NCBI RefSeq assembly: GCF_020360975.1
Contig: NW_025408672.1
Location: forward strand, 1,612,001-1,676,000
Source of the DNA: Hirsutella rhossiliensis
Lineage: Eukaryota; Ascomycota; Sordariomycetes; Hypocreales; Ophiocordycipitaceae
Reading direction: 5' to 3'
Length of the DNA: 64,000 bases
Below are positions 46,219 to 57,229 of this stretch, one piece after another; position 1 is the stretch's first letter; each line of letters opens with the position of its first letter. The position numbers were made by a program, and so were the translations under genes. The notes beneath the pieces are model-generated. The model saw only the letters and a program-made list of their open reading frames with translations, was not told where the DNA came from and did no database searches.

Positions 46219-46740
46219 GTGATTTTAACCTCTATAAATACCCCTATAGTAGAATCTAATAAAGACTCTCTTTTAGAACCTCTAGAAGCCTCGATTCCTA
46301 GAATAAAGGAATTAGTTTTAAAGGTAAAAGAAGGAGGATTTCCTAGTTATAAGAATAAAAGGATCTTTGATTTTATTTATAATACCGGAGCTACTAGGCA
46401 TATAGTATCGAATAAGAATTTCCTTATTAACTATAAAGAAATTAAGTTTAAAGTTTACTAGGGAAAAGCTTCCTTTATATTAGTAAAAGGAAAGGGGGAC
46501 TTAGTATTTAAGTTCCTATATAATTATAAAAGGTATATCCTTCGCGACTGCTTTTATATATCTAAATTAAGGGTAAATATACTATCCTAATCTTATTTTA
46601 ATAATACCTATGCCTTAATAGGAGGAAATAAAGTCCTTTTATTAGTTAATAAGGCTAAGGTCCTTACTAAAGGATTTCTTAGAAATAAATTATATTATAT
46701 TCCTATAGAACCTTTATTAAAAAGCTAATTAATCCTTATT
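46219..46740 (+). pseudogene. Copia-C aspartic protease region
   Basis: An unbroken plus frame runs 46219-46461 and continues past one TAG to about 46600. It reads FDFIYNTGATRHIVS; the active-site triad of copia proteases is D-S/T-G, and here codon 46381-46383 is AAT, so N-T-G replaces D-T-G. After it come FLINYKEI and the RYILRDCFYISKLRVNILS segment, which in copia elements is the flap and C-terminal part of the protease. It would cut the polyprotein. The catalytic Asp was probably lost through RIP on the opposite strand. Confidence 0.7.
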
Positions 46741-47650
46741 ATATCTTTAAAGGTAAAGGATATAGATTTTTATACTTAGCACTTACGCTTAGGGTATATA
46801 AATAGTAGGGCTATTTTAGAAATATTAAAGAGATATAATAAGGATATAAAAATGCCTTTAAAAGAGGAAAATAAAATAAGATAATACGAAATATATATTA
46901 AAGCTAAAGTAATAAATAAAGTTAATAAATAACCTTTATATAAGTCTTATACCTATTTAGAAAAAATAGTATTAGATATTGAAGGGCTAATTAAAGTGCC
47001 TACTTATAATAACTATTACTATTATATTTCTTTCTTAGACGTAGAAACCTAATATCTAGAAATATACCTTCTTTAAAAAAAGGGGGAAGCTCTAAATAGG
47101 TTCCTAGAATATAAAAATAGGGTAGAAAATAACCCTAAAAATACTAGGATTAGAGAGGCATTTTCTAATAAAGCTAAAGAATTTATATATAAAATAAAGC
47201 TTTACTACGAAAAAGAAGGAATTACCTTTAATTCTAGTCTTCCTAGGACGCTAGAATCTAATAGTAGAATAGAAAGAATAAATTATACTATATTAGAAAA
47301 AGTATAAGCTCTTTTATTTACTACTAAGCTTCTTAAATATTTATAGGGAGAAGCTATTTTAATAGCTACCTATTTATATAATAGATTACCGTATTCTATA
47401 ATAGGATTTAAAAGTCTTATAGAAAAGAGGGATAATATAATACTACCCTTCGAGACCTTAAATAAAATTAAGACCTTTAGAAGCCTTATATATTATAAGA
47501 ATAAAGACCTTAAAGATAAGCTAGATAATAGAGCTTTTAAGGGAATAATAGTAGGCTATTTAGAAAATATATATAAAATCTAGGATTTTACTAAGAGAAC
47601 GATTACTATCTTTAAAGATATTACTATACTAGAAAATAAATTTATAAAAA
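46741..47650 (+). pseudogene. Copia-C integrase
   Basis: Begins with the pre-integrase segment (DFYT-HLRLGYINSRAILEI near 46765-46830), then the catalytic core: VLDIEGLIKV with the first Asp near 46975-46985, a YYISFLDVETQ-like strand, and REAFSNKAKEF followed by NSSLPRTLESNSRIERIN near 47230-47280, where the family has the second Asp and Glu regions. The end includes IATYLYNRLPYS and GYLENIYKI-DF. It would join the cDNA to host DNA. Few stops. Confidence 0.7.
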
Positions 47651-47889
47651 ATCTAGAAATTTCTAGTAGTAATAATACCTTTGATTTTAATTCTACTTTA
47701 AATAAAGATAAGCTAGAAAGCTATATCCCTATAGAGGAAGCTACTAGAGAACCTAGAGATAAAAGTCCCTTACCTTTTATAAAAGAAGAGTCTTTAAATA
47801 ATAATCTTATTCCTACTACTAGTAAAATAGTAGTAGAATTACCTAAGAAGCTAGAAGGGTTCGAATCTAACTATATCGAATACCTTAAC

Positions 47890-49310
47890 GTTAATTTATT
47901 TTTAAACTACGATTTTATATAGTTAATTCTAGCTAGTATAGAAAATCAGAATTTAAAAATTCTAAAGACCTATAAATAAGTAATAAATAGCCCCGAAGTA
48001 GTATTTTAGAAAGAAGCTATAATTAAGGAAATTATCTAGCTAATTAAATATAAAACTTAGGAATTTTCCTACCTCCTTAAGGATAGGGAGGCTATAAGAG
48101 GCCGCTAGGTCTATACTATTAAGAAGGATAGTTAAAATAATATAATAAAATATAAAGCCCGTTTTATAATATAGGGATTTAAGTAGATCTATAGCTTAGA
48201 TTTCCTAGATACCTTCTTAACTACGGCTAGACCTAAATCTATTAGAATTCTACTTATTTTAGCTATTATCTATAAATTTAAAGCTTTATAAATAGATATA
48301 ATAAATGCCTTCGTATATACCGATATAGATAGTAAAGTATATATCGATCTTCTTATAGGCTACGAAGAATACGCTCTTAAAGAATATTATTTAAAATATA
48401 GATTAGCTTATAGAGCTAAAGGAATTAAATTAACTAAATTCCTAGACCTATATAAAACCGGTTAAATTAAAGCAAAGTTAAAGAAAGTATTATATAGCCT
48501 AAAATAAAGTCCTAAGCTCTAGTATAATTATTTAAAAATTATACTAAATAAACTTAGATTTCTTCCTCTTTTAATAGATAAAGGAGTATTTATAAATAAG
48601 GACTATAGTATAGCCTTAGCAATTTATATCGATGACTTTCTTATAGTAGGGCTCTTTAAATCTATAATAAAAGAAAGATTATTTAAAGAATTATCTAAAT
48701 TCCTAGATTTTACTATTATAGGAGATATAAAAGACTTCTTAGGTCTAAATATTATAATAAACCGAGAAAATAAAGAGCTATATATATCCTAAGAAACTTA
48801 AACCTTAAATAAATTAAAGGAATTTAATAAAGAAGGTTTAGTAACTTCGAATTTACCTACTATAGTAAGCTTTAAGCTTATAAAAGTAAAGGAATTACCT
48901 TTTAAGGAAGATATATTATAATTTTAAAAAGAAATAGGATCTCTATTATACTTAGCCTTATTTACTAAGCTAGATATCTTATATTCTATAGTTTCCTATA
49001 CTAGATTCGCGGCTAAGCTTAACTAGATATATTTTAAGGCTTTAAATATAATTTAGAAATATCTAAATAAACTTTATAGCCTAAAGATTAAATATAATTA
49101 TAATATCCCTTTTACCTATCTATATATAAAGGGTTTTACCGACTCTAGCTAGGCGTTTAATTTAACGGACGGAAAATCCTTTTCCGGTTACTATTTTTAT
49201 ATATATAATAATATAATAAGCTAGGCTTACTTTAAGTAGAAAGCTATTGCTCCTTCTACCTACGAAGTAGAGTATATTGGCCTTAAGGAGGTAAATAAAG
49301 AAGCTATTTA
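47890..49310 (+). pseudogene. Copia-C reverse transcriptase (RVT_2 type)
   Basis: Starts near EIIQLIKYKTQEF, then KARFII-GFK-IY-LDFLDTF (48150-48210), the A domain AL-IDIINAFVYTD (48285-48325), KKVLYSLKQSP-like text near 48485-48515 with Gln codons partly lost, and the catalytic box AIYIDDFLIVG at 48619-48650 with both Asp codons kept (48631-48636). The thumb and connection follow, with LYLALFTKLDILY and FTDSS near 49135-49150 leading into RNase H. Among all elements here this RT is the closest to readable. Confidence 0.75.
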
Positions 49311-49602
49311 TTTAAATATGCTTTTTAAAAATATTACTAAGAATCTATATATTAAGATTCTTAATACTATACCTCTTATTTTAACGGATAATACTACTAC
49401 TATTAAATTAATAGAAAATCTAGAATTTTATAAAAGGTCTAAGTATATAAGATTAGCCTATTACTATACTAAAACTAATATAAGAGAAAGGGAAATTAGA
49501 GTTTTTTATATTAAATTAAAAGATAATATAGCTAATATTTTAAGGAATAAATTAAGACCTAGATTACTCTATAAATTTAAAGATAGTCTATCCTTAATAT
49601 AA
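49311..49602 (+). pseudogene. Copia-C RNase H C-terminus
   Basis: A 94-codon plus frame without stops (49318-49602), starting at the only in-frame ATG and ending at TAA. It contains LILTDNTTTIKLI (LYTDSQGAI in the family), YKRSKYIRLAYYYTK (HKRSKHIDIRYHF) and IKLKDNIANIL (IPTKDQLADIL), then a terminal PRLLYKFKDSLSLI. This is the C-terminal end of a copia polyprotein, so the stop at 49600-49602 is probably the genuine one. Confidence 0.8.
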
Positions 49603-49973
49603 GTCCCTAAGCAATTAAAAGAGGTTTTTAGATATTTCTTATACTTTCTATATCTTTCCCTTACTAGGCTTTTCCTTTTTAAGTTTCCTAGAAAAATATT
49701 TACTAGGTTTTTATCTATTAAGATTTTCCTAGCAATAATAGGTTTTACCTTATATAAGGTTATCCTATAAATAATTATTATAACTATAGAATTTTCCTAC
49801 TATAGGTTTTTCTATTAGTATATACTTAAGGATTTATTTTCCTAAGAAAGAATAGGTTTTTATATATCCTATTAAGGTATAAGAATAGTTTTCCTAAATT
49901 AAGGTTTTCCCTATATATATACTATTATAAATAAATTATTAAAGAGTATATAAATCTACTCTTTAAGGGAGGC

Positions 49974-50541
49974 TATAAGGAACGGTGTTCCTACTATAAA
50001 TAAAGTAGCTATAATATACTCTCCTAATTATATAAGCTAATAAGTAGTATATTAATTATAGATAAAATCCTATATTATAGAGTAAGAATCGCGCGTTATT
50101 TTATATATTATTATATAGTAAATAGGTTGCCGGTTATCGTATAATCGGGAATCGAAGAAATAAAGCTAGCTTAGAATACTAGCTAAGACCTCTTAAGAAT
50201 ACCGGTACGACTAACCTCCTTTAAATATAAGTATTAGTAGAACTAAGATACTTCTTAATATACTTAAGGTATTACTAAATTCCTTAGTCTTAAGGCTATA
50301 CGGCAGCCTAAATCTAGTCCTAAAAGGTTCTTCCGTTTAGCTATAATTATCTATATAAGATAGTATATCCGCTAGTAGATAGAGAGAGAATTATTAACTT
50401 TAATACCTCTTCTATATACTAATATATTACTAATAAATTCTATTAAAAACCCTACCTTATACTCCTTCTTCCCCTTTATTATATACTCTTATATAATTCC
50501 TTAATTTCCTAAAATTCCGCTTTTACTTATATACCTTAAGA
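49974..50541 (+). repeat. 3' LTR of copia-C (568 bp)
   Basis: Colinear with the 5' LTR; followed by the CTATA duplication and then Gypsy-B pol. Confidence 0.9.
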
Positions 50542-50546
50542 CTATA

Positions 50547-53500
50547 TTACTATAACTACCTACTTTACTTTACCTATTTTATAGTCTTAGCCTAAGCTAC
50601 TACCGGTAGTTTATTAGTCTATTATTCTTATTTACTAGCCTATATAAAGCCTTAAACTTATTAAGGGCTATAGCTCCTATAAACTTATATATAGGTTCTT
50701 ATATAAGGTTAAGGTACCCGCGCTACTTAACGAGAACCTCTTAGCGTTTCCCTTAGCTTACCTTCTTTTAGCGTATAGCCTATATCTCCTTTACCTCGAA
50801 TTTATTATCCCCTTTTACTTTAATTATAAGCGGTTAAGCGTTTACTATTTCTTATCTAAGTAATAAGTTAAAGGAAGCTTAGCGAAGGAGGTTAATATTA
50901 ATCTTATTATAGACCCTTATTAAAAGAATATTAAGCTTAACTACCTATAAGCTAATAACCCTTTATATTATAAACTTTATATATAGCTAGTCTAGCTTTT
51001 TCTTTAGTTATACTAACCTATAGTTATAAAGGTCGAGCTATACCTTATCTCTTACTATAAACCTATCTATTAGCGCTTTAGTCTTATTAGCGTGCTACTC
51101 TTAATCTTACGCTATAGTAGCTATCGCGGATTAATAGTATTTTATAGTTTCTTATAGCTTCTATATAAATATAAAAGCGCGGCTCTTTAATAATATACTA
51201 CTATACTACTCCGCTACTATATTAGTAGTAAATAGGATTAAGGAGGGCGGCTTAAAGCTATATATTATAAATAAAGGGCTATCTTAGTAAAGGATTATAG
51301 TTTACTATTTAGCGCGAGCTAGGTAGCGGGGAGCTAGCGGTCTTAGTCTACTTAGTTATAGGCTATAACTACTTATAAGTATACTTATACTTCTTAGTTA
51401 ACCCTCTTAGGTCCCTTATTAATCTATAGGTAATAGGTTATACTAAGTAGCTATATAATTTAAAGTAGCTAGTATAAGTACTACTAAAAGCAGCTAGTTT
51501 AGTTTAACCCTTTATCGCTTATAATAAAGGCTAGCTAGCTATATAAGCGGGCCTAGTATTAAAGGAAGCGCTCTATATAAGCTTTTATATTTATAAATAG
51601 TATTAGCTTTAGTACTACTAATTTACTAAGTTAGTCTTTAATTACCTATATATAGCGGTTGCCGCCCTTTATAAGTAAAAGGTCTATTATAAAGTCTATC
51701 TATATATATATATAGAACCGGTCTAGTATTAAAAGCTACTTAAGTAGCCCTTTAAGCTATAACTTCTAGATCTTTATATAGCTATAGATATTATAGTTAT
51801 AAAGGAAGTAATAAATATAGTACTATAGAGGGGGCTAGTAAAAGTCCCTTATAAGGCCTATTACTATACCTTACTTACCTAAGTAACCTATAATACTAGA
51901 GTTATAAATAAGCTAGACTAGCCTCTCTTAGAGCTTATTTTATTTATCTAGCTTTAGCGGTTTATCTTTCTCCTTAGCTTCTATAGTATATAATACGCCC
52001 GGTACCTATAGTCTCCCCTACTAGTATAGATGCCCCTATAGGTCGATATAGTAGTTAGCTACCTATACCTTTAGCTTTAGCTTTAGATCTAAGCGTTAAG
52101 CGCTAGACTTTATAGCGCGGCGTATACTTTTATAGGTATAGTCTAGAGCTACTATCTTATCTTATAAGCGTTAAAGGGCCTTATCTTAGAATAATCTTAC
52201 TACGCGCGCCCTTAAGCCGGTCTATCCCTCCTTACTAAACTAAGGTAAAGGCGTAAGGGGAAGCTCGTTTAATAGTAAAGGTATAAAAGGAAGCTTATCC
52301 GCTAGTACCGCGCCTTTTTCTATTAAGGAAGCTCCTATATAAGTCTATAGCGCTCCTTATAGGATAAGCTATAGATCCTAGGCCTTAATATCTACTCCCG
52401 TTAGCGAGTCTTAATCCCTTTAAGAAAGCTTATCTAAGACTATAGAGTTCCGCTTAAGGTAGTATTTAATTAAGAAGTTAAGCGTAAGAGATACTTTACC
52501 TAGCGGGCTTACCGCTTTAAGAGGTACTAGCGAGTTATAAAGTACTTAAGGTAGCTAATAATCGCTAGTATCTCCTTATTATAAATAGCGTAATTCCGCT
52601 CTACTAAGGTTAGCTTATAGGAGTAGAACGCTACTAGTTACTTCTACCTATCTACCTCTTAAAAGAGTATTCCTTTAAGTACCTAGCTACTATAGTCCTC
52701 TTCGACTAATATAGACCGGTTAAAGTCCTACTAAAGTAGTACTAAGGCTTATAAGAATAGGTCCTTAAGCGTATAGAACGCTCCTTCTTATACGGGCCCT
52801 TAATAAAAGGCAGTCTACTTTTTAGTAATCTTATTTAAAAGTATTATAATATAAGAGAAGCCCTTAATAAATATCCTATAATAGTTTATAAACCTAAGGA
52901 AGCTCTATATACCTATTTATATAGTTAGGGCCGCTTAGTTTTAAATTACTTAGATCTTTATAAGATCCGCTTATATTCCTATACCTATATAGATAATAAA
53001 GCCTAGATACTTAACCCTCTTAACTTTAAATTTATACTTATTTAAGTTAAGGTAGAGCTTATAAAGTTAAAGGCGTACTAAGACCCTTAATACTTTTTAT
53101 ATATAGTCCTTATAAGAGCCGCTTATATATATATATATAAAAGCGAACCTATTAAGGAAGTCTTAAAGTATATTATTAATATAATATTAAAAGGTAGCGG
53201 GCGCTCTTAAGAAGCTAAAGGGCGTTATAAGCTACTTAAATAAGCTATAGTATATATAAAACGCTATCTTTTACTTATTACCCTTTAAGATCTATACCTT
53301 ATAAAACGCTTATTTTATATCTAGCTTTATAAACTATATTACCTTTAAGAGGTTATAGAGTATATCTAAGATTAAGGGTAAGGGGTAGCGGTCTAGCCTT
53401 ATAATTACGTTTAGAGCCCTATAGTTATAATAGAACTATATCCCGCCCCTTAGTTTACGCATAAATAAGACCGGCGCTCTTACTTTAGAGCTACTTACTT

Positions 53501-55054
53501 AAATAAAACCTTTATTTAAGAGGTCCCTTAGCGTTTTATTTAATATTAGTAGCTCTATATATAATATACTATATAGCTATAAGAATATACCCTTATATTC
53601 CTATTTTACTATTATAAAGAAATAATAGGTATAAGGAGGCTCTATAAAATAAGGTAGTAAAAAGAGGCTCTATAATATAGTCTAAGGGAATAACCCTTAA
53701 AGATAAAGACCTCTACTAGATATCTATACCTTCTTTTAAGAAGAGCGGGTTAGGATAAGCCTATCCTAATAAAATAAAATATATATAAAATATATAAGTT
53801 AATTACGAGTAGAACGGATACCCTATTACCTATTTTAGCCTAGCGGTTCTAAAGATATCCGCGATACGAGAATAGGTAGCGCATAGAACATTCTAGTTAA
53901 ATCTACTACTTATATTAGAACCTATAGTCTTACGTTAACTATTACGTTATAATTAGACCGCCTACTAAGTTAAGAAGATATACTATAAATAGAGCTTTTT
54001 AAGTACTATAGAATATACTAGAAAGCTAACTAGTTAGTCTATTAGTAGGCGAGTAATAGTCTATAAAGGATAAAGGATTTCCCTAGGAGTAGTAGATAGA
54101 ATAAGTAAGTTTATAAGTATCCTTTATAACGCTATTCTTTTAATATATTATTTAGCCCCTTATATACTTATTATAAATTCCGGACGAAATCCTACCCTAT
54201 ACTCCTTCGACTAAGCTTTCTACTTATATTATTAATTACCCGATTCTATATATATTACTTATACCTTTTTATAATAGCGGTCCGAACGGTATAGGTAGTT
54301 CCTACCCCTTTTTATTAGTATAGAGTATAATCCTATAGTCTACCCTTAGCTTATATAAGTTAAGCTTATCTACTTCCTAGGACTTAAATAATAGTAAGAG
54401 GTTATAAAAGCGCTCTAGTATCTACTACTATAGCTTAGAGGGCGACTTTAGCTTTTTTATTTAAAGGGCCTTATCGATATCCGCTAGGCTAACTATATAG
54501 ACCGCTACGTTAGCCGCTATCTAGCCTTACTCTTACTTTACCTATTATATAGTTCCTATAAAGATAAAAGTAAGGACTTCTTAGGCTAAGTATAAAGCTT
54601 ATACGCTTAGTCTTATACTTATAAAACTATTATTATAATAGACCTACTATTATATAGGCCTAAACTATAGCTTCTTTTAGTATAAAACTAAGTATAACTT
54701 TATATATAATAACTAGGGTTTCTTAAAGATTAAGGGAAACTTTAGTTAAGGGATTATATAGGCTATAATAAGCTTATAGTAACTATTAACTTTTATAGCT
54801 AGCTATATAAAACCCTTAATTATTATACTTTCTATTATACTTAAAGCGCCCTTTACTTATCTTAAGGCAATCTTTTTTACTAGTACTTATATCTCTTATA
54901 TAAGCGCCTTATTAACTATAACGTAGTATTAATAGCCCTTATCTATAAAGGCGGCGATAGGTAAGGAGTTATTAATTATGACTTATATTAATATAAGGGA
55001 ATATATATTAAGGTACGATTAGTTAGGTAGTAGAGATAGCTAAAGGTACTATAC
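50547..55054 (-). pseudogene. Gypsy-B copy 2 pol (protease, RT, RNase H, integrase)
   Basis: Minus-strand reading from 55054 down. Protease side is at 55000-54500. RT lies at about 54000-53000; compared with Gypsy-E (25553-25564) the catalytic box region at about 53135-53165 has lost the DDILIY codons in a short deletion, so the palm is broken. RNase H is at about 52765-52680 (KDLFL-ALVLL). The integrase IDFIIDL segment has its Asp codon at 51694-51696, and the zinc-binding part lies above 51800. The pol C-terminus runs to 50547, where copia-C is inserted. Roughly one stop every ten to fifteen codons. Confidence 0.7.
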
Positions 55055-55248
55055 TATATATATTATATTCTCCTTATTATAAGACTAAAGCTTATAAGAA
55101 GAGGGATTTTTCCTTTTTTATTAAAATAGTAAGTAGTCTATAATATATAAGTAAGGTAGGTATAATTCCCTACTAATACCTTACTAATATATTAGTACTA
55201 TATACCTAAGTACTTTATTAGCCTATACCTTTTAGTAGCGCTCTTATA
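55055..55248 (-). repeat. 3' LTR of Gypsy-D (about 194 bp)
   Basis: Direct repeat of 62359-62551. On the element strand it starts TATAAGAGCGC (TGTAAGAGCGC) after a purine-rich run (AAGAAGGGAGAT) at about 55253-55264. Confidence 0.82.
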
Positions 55249-55649
55249 ATTATCTCCCTTCTTATATAAACGTCTTAGCTATATCTTTAATATATATTAC
55301 TTTTACTATATTATATATATTCGGTTAAAAAGAAAGGTAGTTTTAGTTATATATCGCGTATATACGCTTATATAAGTATATATTAGTTAACGTTTTATAA
55401 CGTTAATAGTTATTATACTAGCGGTTACCGCTAAGTAACTATTATAGTATTACTTATATATTAGCCGCGTAACTATAATATAAGGAGCGTATATATATAT
55501 CTCTTACTTTTTTTATTTTATTTTCTTCTTTAACTCTTTTACTTATAATTACTATAGAGTTTTATACCTTTTTTTATTAATCCCTTATATATTTTTATAT
55601 TACTTTTTATCGACGATTTATTAACGGTAATATCTTTTATACTAAAGAA
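55249..55649. other. Gypsy-D spacer between 3' LTR and antisense frame
   Basis: AT-rich, contains (TA)n-like runs and a long pyrimidine tract at 55500-55550. It could hold the promoter of the plus-strand frame. No coding signal. Confidence 0.35.
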
Positions 55650-57193
55650 GATAAAGAACTATAACGCTAATTTCTTACGCTATATATAAGAGTAAGTAGC
55701 GGTAGGTTTACCTTTAAAGTATAAGGGATTAGCTTAAAAGTCTTATAGTAACGCTAGTTCCCTTTTAGTAAAGAAAGCTAAGAAAGATATAAGGGAATCT
55801 TAGTCTTAAGAGACTTTTAGTCTAAGACTTAATATTAATAAGGGTTATACCTTTATTATCCTACTAAATACCTTAACTCTAACTATTAATAAGCCTACCT
55901 TTATAAGCTAGGAAACTTATAAGCCTATTACCCTTATTAGTAATACTAATACTAACGAAAAGATCGTGCCTAAGCGCTCTTAGGTAAGTACTAATAACCT
56001 AGCTACTTTATCTTAATAGGGCGACTCTAGCTAATAAGAGATTATCGCTTAAGCCGCTCCTTAAAATAAGTAGGCCGATATTAATAATAAGGCCTAGCTA
56101 AATAAGGGCTAAGACTATCTTAATACTTAGCTAAATAAGGGCTAAGATAATAATAATAGTAATAATAGAGACGGCCGCGATTTAACTCCTTTTACTAATA
56201 AACCTAAGAACGGCGGCGCTAAAGATAAGGGTACTTAGGCGGCGGTATAAGGCGGTCGCGCTCCTATAAAAAAGTATACTTAATCTAAGGCTAAAGCCCG
56301 CTTAGTTAGGGCCTAAAGGGTTATCCCTTATAAGCTTTAGTATATATATTATTTTAGGACGGTTATTAAGGAGTATAGTATAACCGAGCTTAAGCCTATT
56401 AAGATGCCCTTAATTAGCTATATTTTTTTAAGGATTTCCTTAATACGCTATAAGTAGTATTATAAATATATAGCGACTTATAACTAAGTAAGTTTCCCCT
56501 TAACTTTAAATATTACGATTAATAAGCTAATCTTTCTTAAAGCCGCTACTCTTATATCTAGTAACTAAGCTAATATAGTCGCTATCGTTAAGTACCTATA
56601 TAAGCTTAATAAGCTAAAGATTAGTAATAAGGATACTAAGGATAATAGCTTAGATATAGGTATACTTATTTTTAAGGAGGCTAATTAGCGCTATCTTACT
56701 ATTATAGTATATTATCTAGCTAAGGCTTTTAACGTTACTAAGATAGCTTATTATAAGTCCTTTAAGACTATAAGTATATAAAAGTCTATTATTATAAGTT
56801 TTATCCGACCCTTTTATTAGCGACCGCTTAATAATATACTAAGTTAAGTATACCGACTACTATATACTAATTAATAAGCGCTGCGAGCTTATTATATACC
56901 TTAACCCTATGCCTTTATTCGATATCGCTTATATAAGCTTAGAGTACTAGGCCTAGGAATCCTAGTTAAAACTCTGCTTTATTAACGGCGATATAGGCTA
57001 TACTTTATAGTAATACGCCTTACTATTTACTAAGGCTAAGGTAAGTACTATACTAATAAAGATAGGTCTTAATATAAAGGATAAGAAAGGAGTAAAGGAT
57101 AAGGTAGTTCTATTATTTCTAAAGGTATTTAGTATAGTAAAGGGGGCGCCTTAGTTAGTTCTTACTAAGCTAGTAAAGAAGAAAGGTAGTTAA
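55650..57193 (+). pseudogene. Antisense frame of Gypsy-D (about 510 codons)
   Basis: A plus frame running against Gypsy-D gag-pol, placed between the integrase end and the 3' LTR. It reads NANFLRYI (55655), SNASSLLVKKAKKDI (about 55750-55795), TFSLRLNINKGYTFIILLN (about 55815-55870), then an Asn/Gln-rich part with the unit LNKG-D repeated at about 56098 and 56141, KNGGAKDKGT, a conserved-looking YFRTVIKEYSITELKPIKMP (56350-56410), KAATLISSN (56539-56565) and LYKLNKLKISNKDTKD. One frame change near 56840 (frameshift or short intron) leads to LINKRCELIIYLNPMPLFDI and a final LVKKKGS stop at 57191-57193. Only TAA/TAG stops. No known domain and no similarity I can see to the Gypsy-B antisense frame. 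Confidence 0.65.
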
Positions 57194-57229
57194 AAGTAAT
57201 AGATAGGTCTTATCTTTCTTTTATTTAGT

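Larger units (their letters stand above)
38350..50541 (+). mobile_element. Copia-C retrotransposon, complete, split by copia-A (ii)
   Basis: Two LTRs of exactly 568 bp (38350-38917 and 49974-50541) start TATAAGGAAC. A CTATA target duplication lies at 38345-38349 and 50542-50546, and Gypsy-B sequence is continuous across it when compared with 34955-34985. Internal order: primer site, gag, aspartic protease, integrase, RT, RNase H, purine tract (TTAAGGGAGGC before 49974). Without the inserted copia-A it is about 6 kb. Frames are better kept than in the Gypsy elements. Confidence 0.9.
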
